DNA of 7,237 nucleotides from CAYXVU01 sp964468725 (GTDB lineage Bacteria > Acidobacteriota > Blastocatellia > UBA7656), in the NCBI GenBank assembly GCA_964468725.1, contig CAYXVU010000279.1:1-7237 (forward strand), given 5' to 3'. The notes under the pieces are model-generated. The model made no database searches. It saw only the letters and a program-made list of their open reading frames with translations, and was not told where the DNA came from. The position numbers were made by a program, and so were the translations under genes. Positions 6,789 to 7,237 of the stretch are shown one piece after another. Positions within the stretch are counted from its first letter, which is position 1. Each line of letters begins with the position of its first letter.

Positions 6789-6880
6789 GACCGGCAGCGC
6801 CTCGGTTGTCTTGCCGCCACCAGCCTGTCCGTATAGACCCTGAATTCGCATGCATGCCGTTGCGATTCGTCAACCTTTGC

Positions 6881-6899
6881 CTGCTTGCTAGACAAGCGG
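6881..6899 (+). terminator. Weak hairpin downstream of the radical SAM gene
   Basis: CTGCTTG (6881-6887) pairs with CAAGCGG (6893-6899) over seven positions including one wobble, around the loop CTAGA. It lies 92 bases after the stop codon and is followed only by TTAT, so a terminator role is doubtful. No better terminator for this gene is visible before the next start codon. Confidence 0.22.
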
Positions 6900-6933
6900 T
6901 TATCCCTGTCTTGCGGAAACTCAACAAAAATGG

Positions 6934-6955
6934 TTTGCTCTGCGTATAGAGCAAA
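6934..6955. other. Perfect 8-bp inverted repeat before the FHA-type gene
   Basis: TTTGCTCT (6934-6941) and AGAGCAAA (6948-6955) form a perfect eight-pair stem around GCGTAT. On the plus strand there is no T tract after it. On the minus strand it is followed after three bases by TTTTT, but no minus-strand gene is known to need a terminator here. It could equally be an operator for a dimeric regulator, as it lies 55 bases before the start codon of the next gene. Confidence 0.35.
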
Positions 6956-6996
6956 GAGCGCGGCAGCATGGCAAAGGCGCGGCGCGATTTTTCAGC

Positions 6997-7001
6997 AGGA
7001 G
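6997..7001 (+). promoter_or_regulatory. Ribosome binding site of the gene starting at 7011
   Basis: AGGAG lies nine bases before the ATG at 7011 and is the only good Shine-Dalgarno in this gap. It supports the start of the edge-truncated gene, which has no stop codon inside the window. Confidence 0.7.
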
Positions 7002-7010
7002 AGCTTGACG

Positions 7011-7237
7011 ATGCGAGTTCCGGAATGGCTTGATCGAGTACGCAAATGGGTTGACGGCGAAGAGGCATTGGACGAAAAGGGGCAGCCGCAACCGCGTTCG
7101 AAGGCAGACGATTTTATCGTCTCTATCGCCCGCGAAGTCGAAAAATGCATGCAGAGCGAGATGTTCACGCCGCCCGGTCAACCGACCTACATCCCGCGCG
7201 AATACATCGTCTTTCTCAGCAAAGAGGACGACAACGA
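7011..7237 (+). CDS. N-terminus of a DUF3662/FhaA-like protein, cut by the window edge
   Basis: The frame is open from ATG 7011 to the end of the window, giving 75 complete codons and no stop. The visible part starts with an amphipathic, charged helix (MRVPEWLDRVRKWVDG), then a glutamine- and proline-rich linker. Next comes a region (IAREVEKCMQSEMF, then TYIPREYIVFLSKED) that resembles the DUF3662 domain, in which a helix ending in a basic or acidic patch leads to a 'yvPn.y.V.Ls..D' strand. In FhaA-type proteins this domain precedes a forkhead-associated (phosphothreonine-binding) domain and the protein works with Ser/Thr kinase signalling or cell-envelope synthesis. The FHA domain itself would lie beyond the window, so it is not seen. 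There is no signal peptide. The family call rests on a short pattern match by eye. Confidence 0.6.
   Translation, partial: MRVPEWLDRVRKWVDGEEALDEKGQPQPRSKADDFIVSIAREVEKCMQSEMFTPPGQPTYIPREYIVFLSKEDDN

Noticed and set aside
6848..6857. Ten-base palindrome GCATGCATGC next to a GAATTC site.
   Set aside because: It is a simple alternating motif without a second copy nearby or a clear position relative to a promoter. It is probably chance.
6877..6906. TTGCCT followed after 18 bases by TATCCC, a possible promoter for the gene at 7011.
   Set aside because: The -10 matches only three of six bases, and the site is more than 100 bases from the start codon.

Overview
The window looks like ordinary chromosomal DNA from a moderately GC-rich bacterium. 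It contains four complete, confidently recognised genes on the plus strand, one complete gene on the minus strand and one gene cut by the right edge. No rRNA, convincing tRNA, CRISPR array, transposase or phage gene is visible. The host is most likely a free-living heterotroph. The mix of a divergent ATP-type PEP carboxykinase, an unassigned B12-type radical SAM protein and an FhaA-like N-terminus would fit Acidobacteriota or a neighbouring phylum. That placement is a weak inference and not something the sequence proves.

Layout from left to right: (1) 21-986 (+) is an ornithine cyclodeaminase / mu-crystallin family dehydrogenase. (2) 987-1667 is a poorly coding stretch. Its minus strand carries what may be the remains of two small overlapping membrane-protein genes (about 961-1414). 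(3) A promoter (1668-1696) and a strong ribosome binding site precede ATP-type PEP carboxykinase at 1746-3314, which is closed by a good intrinsic terminator at 3344-3372. (4) 3493-4014 (-) encodes a small exported LEA-type-2 (LEA14-like) protein convergent with pckA. (5) A near-consensus promoter (TTGCCT, 17 bp, TATAAT) drives a HAD phosphatase (4178-4867, PpaX/Gph-like), divergent from the LEA gene. (6) An 85-base leader with nested inverted repeats leads into a 611-residue radical SAM protein (4953-6788). (7) A 222-base gap with two small hairpins precedes an open-ended gene at 7011 whose 75 visible residues resemble the DUF3662/FhaA N-terminal domain.

The genes do not form one obvious pathway. 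PEP carboxykinase is a gluconeogenic entry enzyme, the OCD-family enzyme belongs to amino-acid or imine metabolism, and the HAD enzyme probably removes phosphate from a small metabolite or pyrophosphate. Gene orientation and spacing suggest mostly single-gene units, with HAD and radical SAM possibly cotranscribed. The points most worth a second look are the divergent PEP carboxykinase, the stand-alone radical SAM protein with a C-terminal cysteine cluster, the structured leader in front of it, and the decayed minus-strand reading frames near position 1100.
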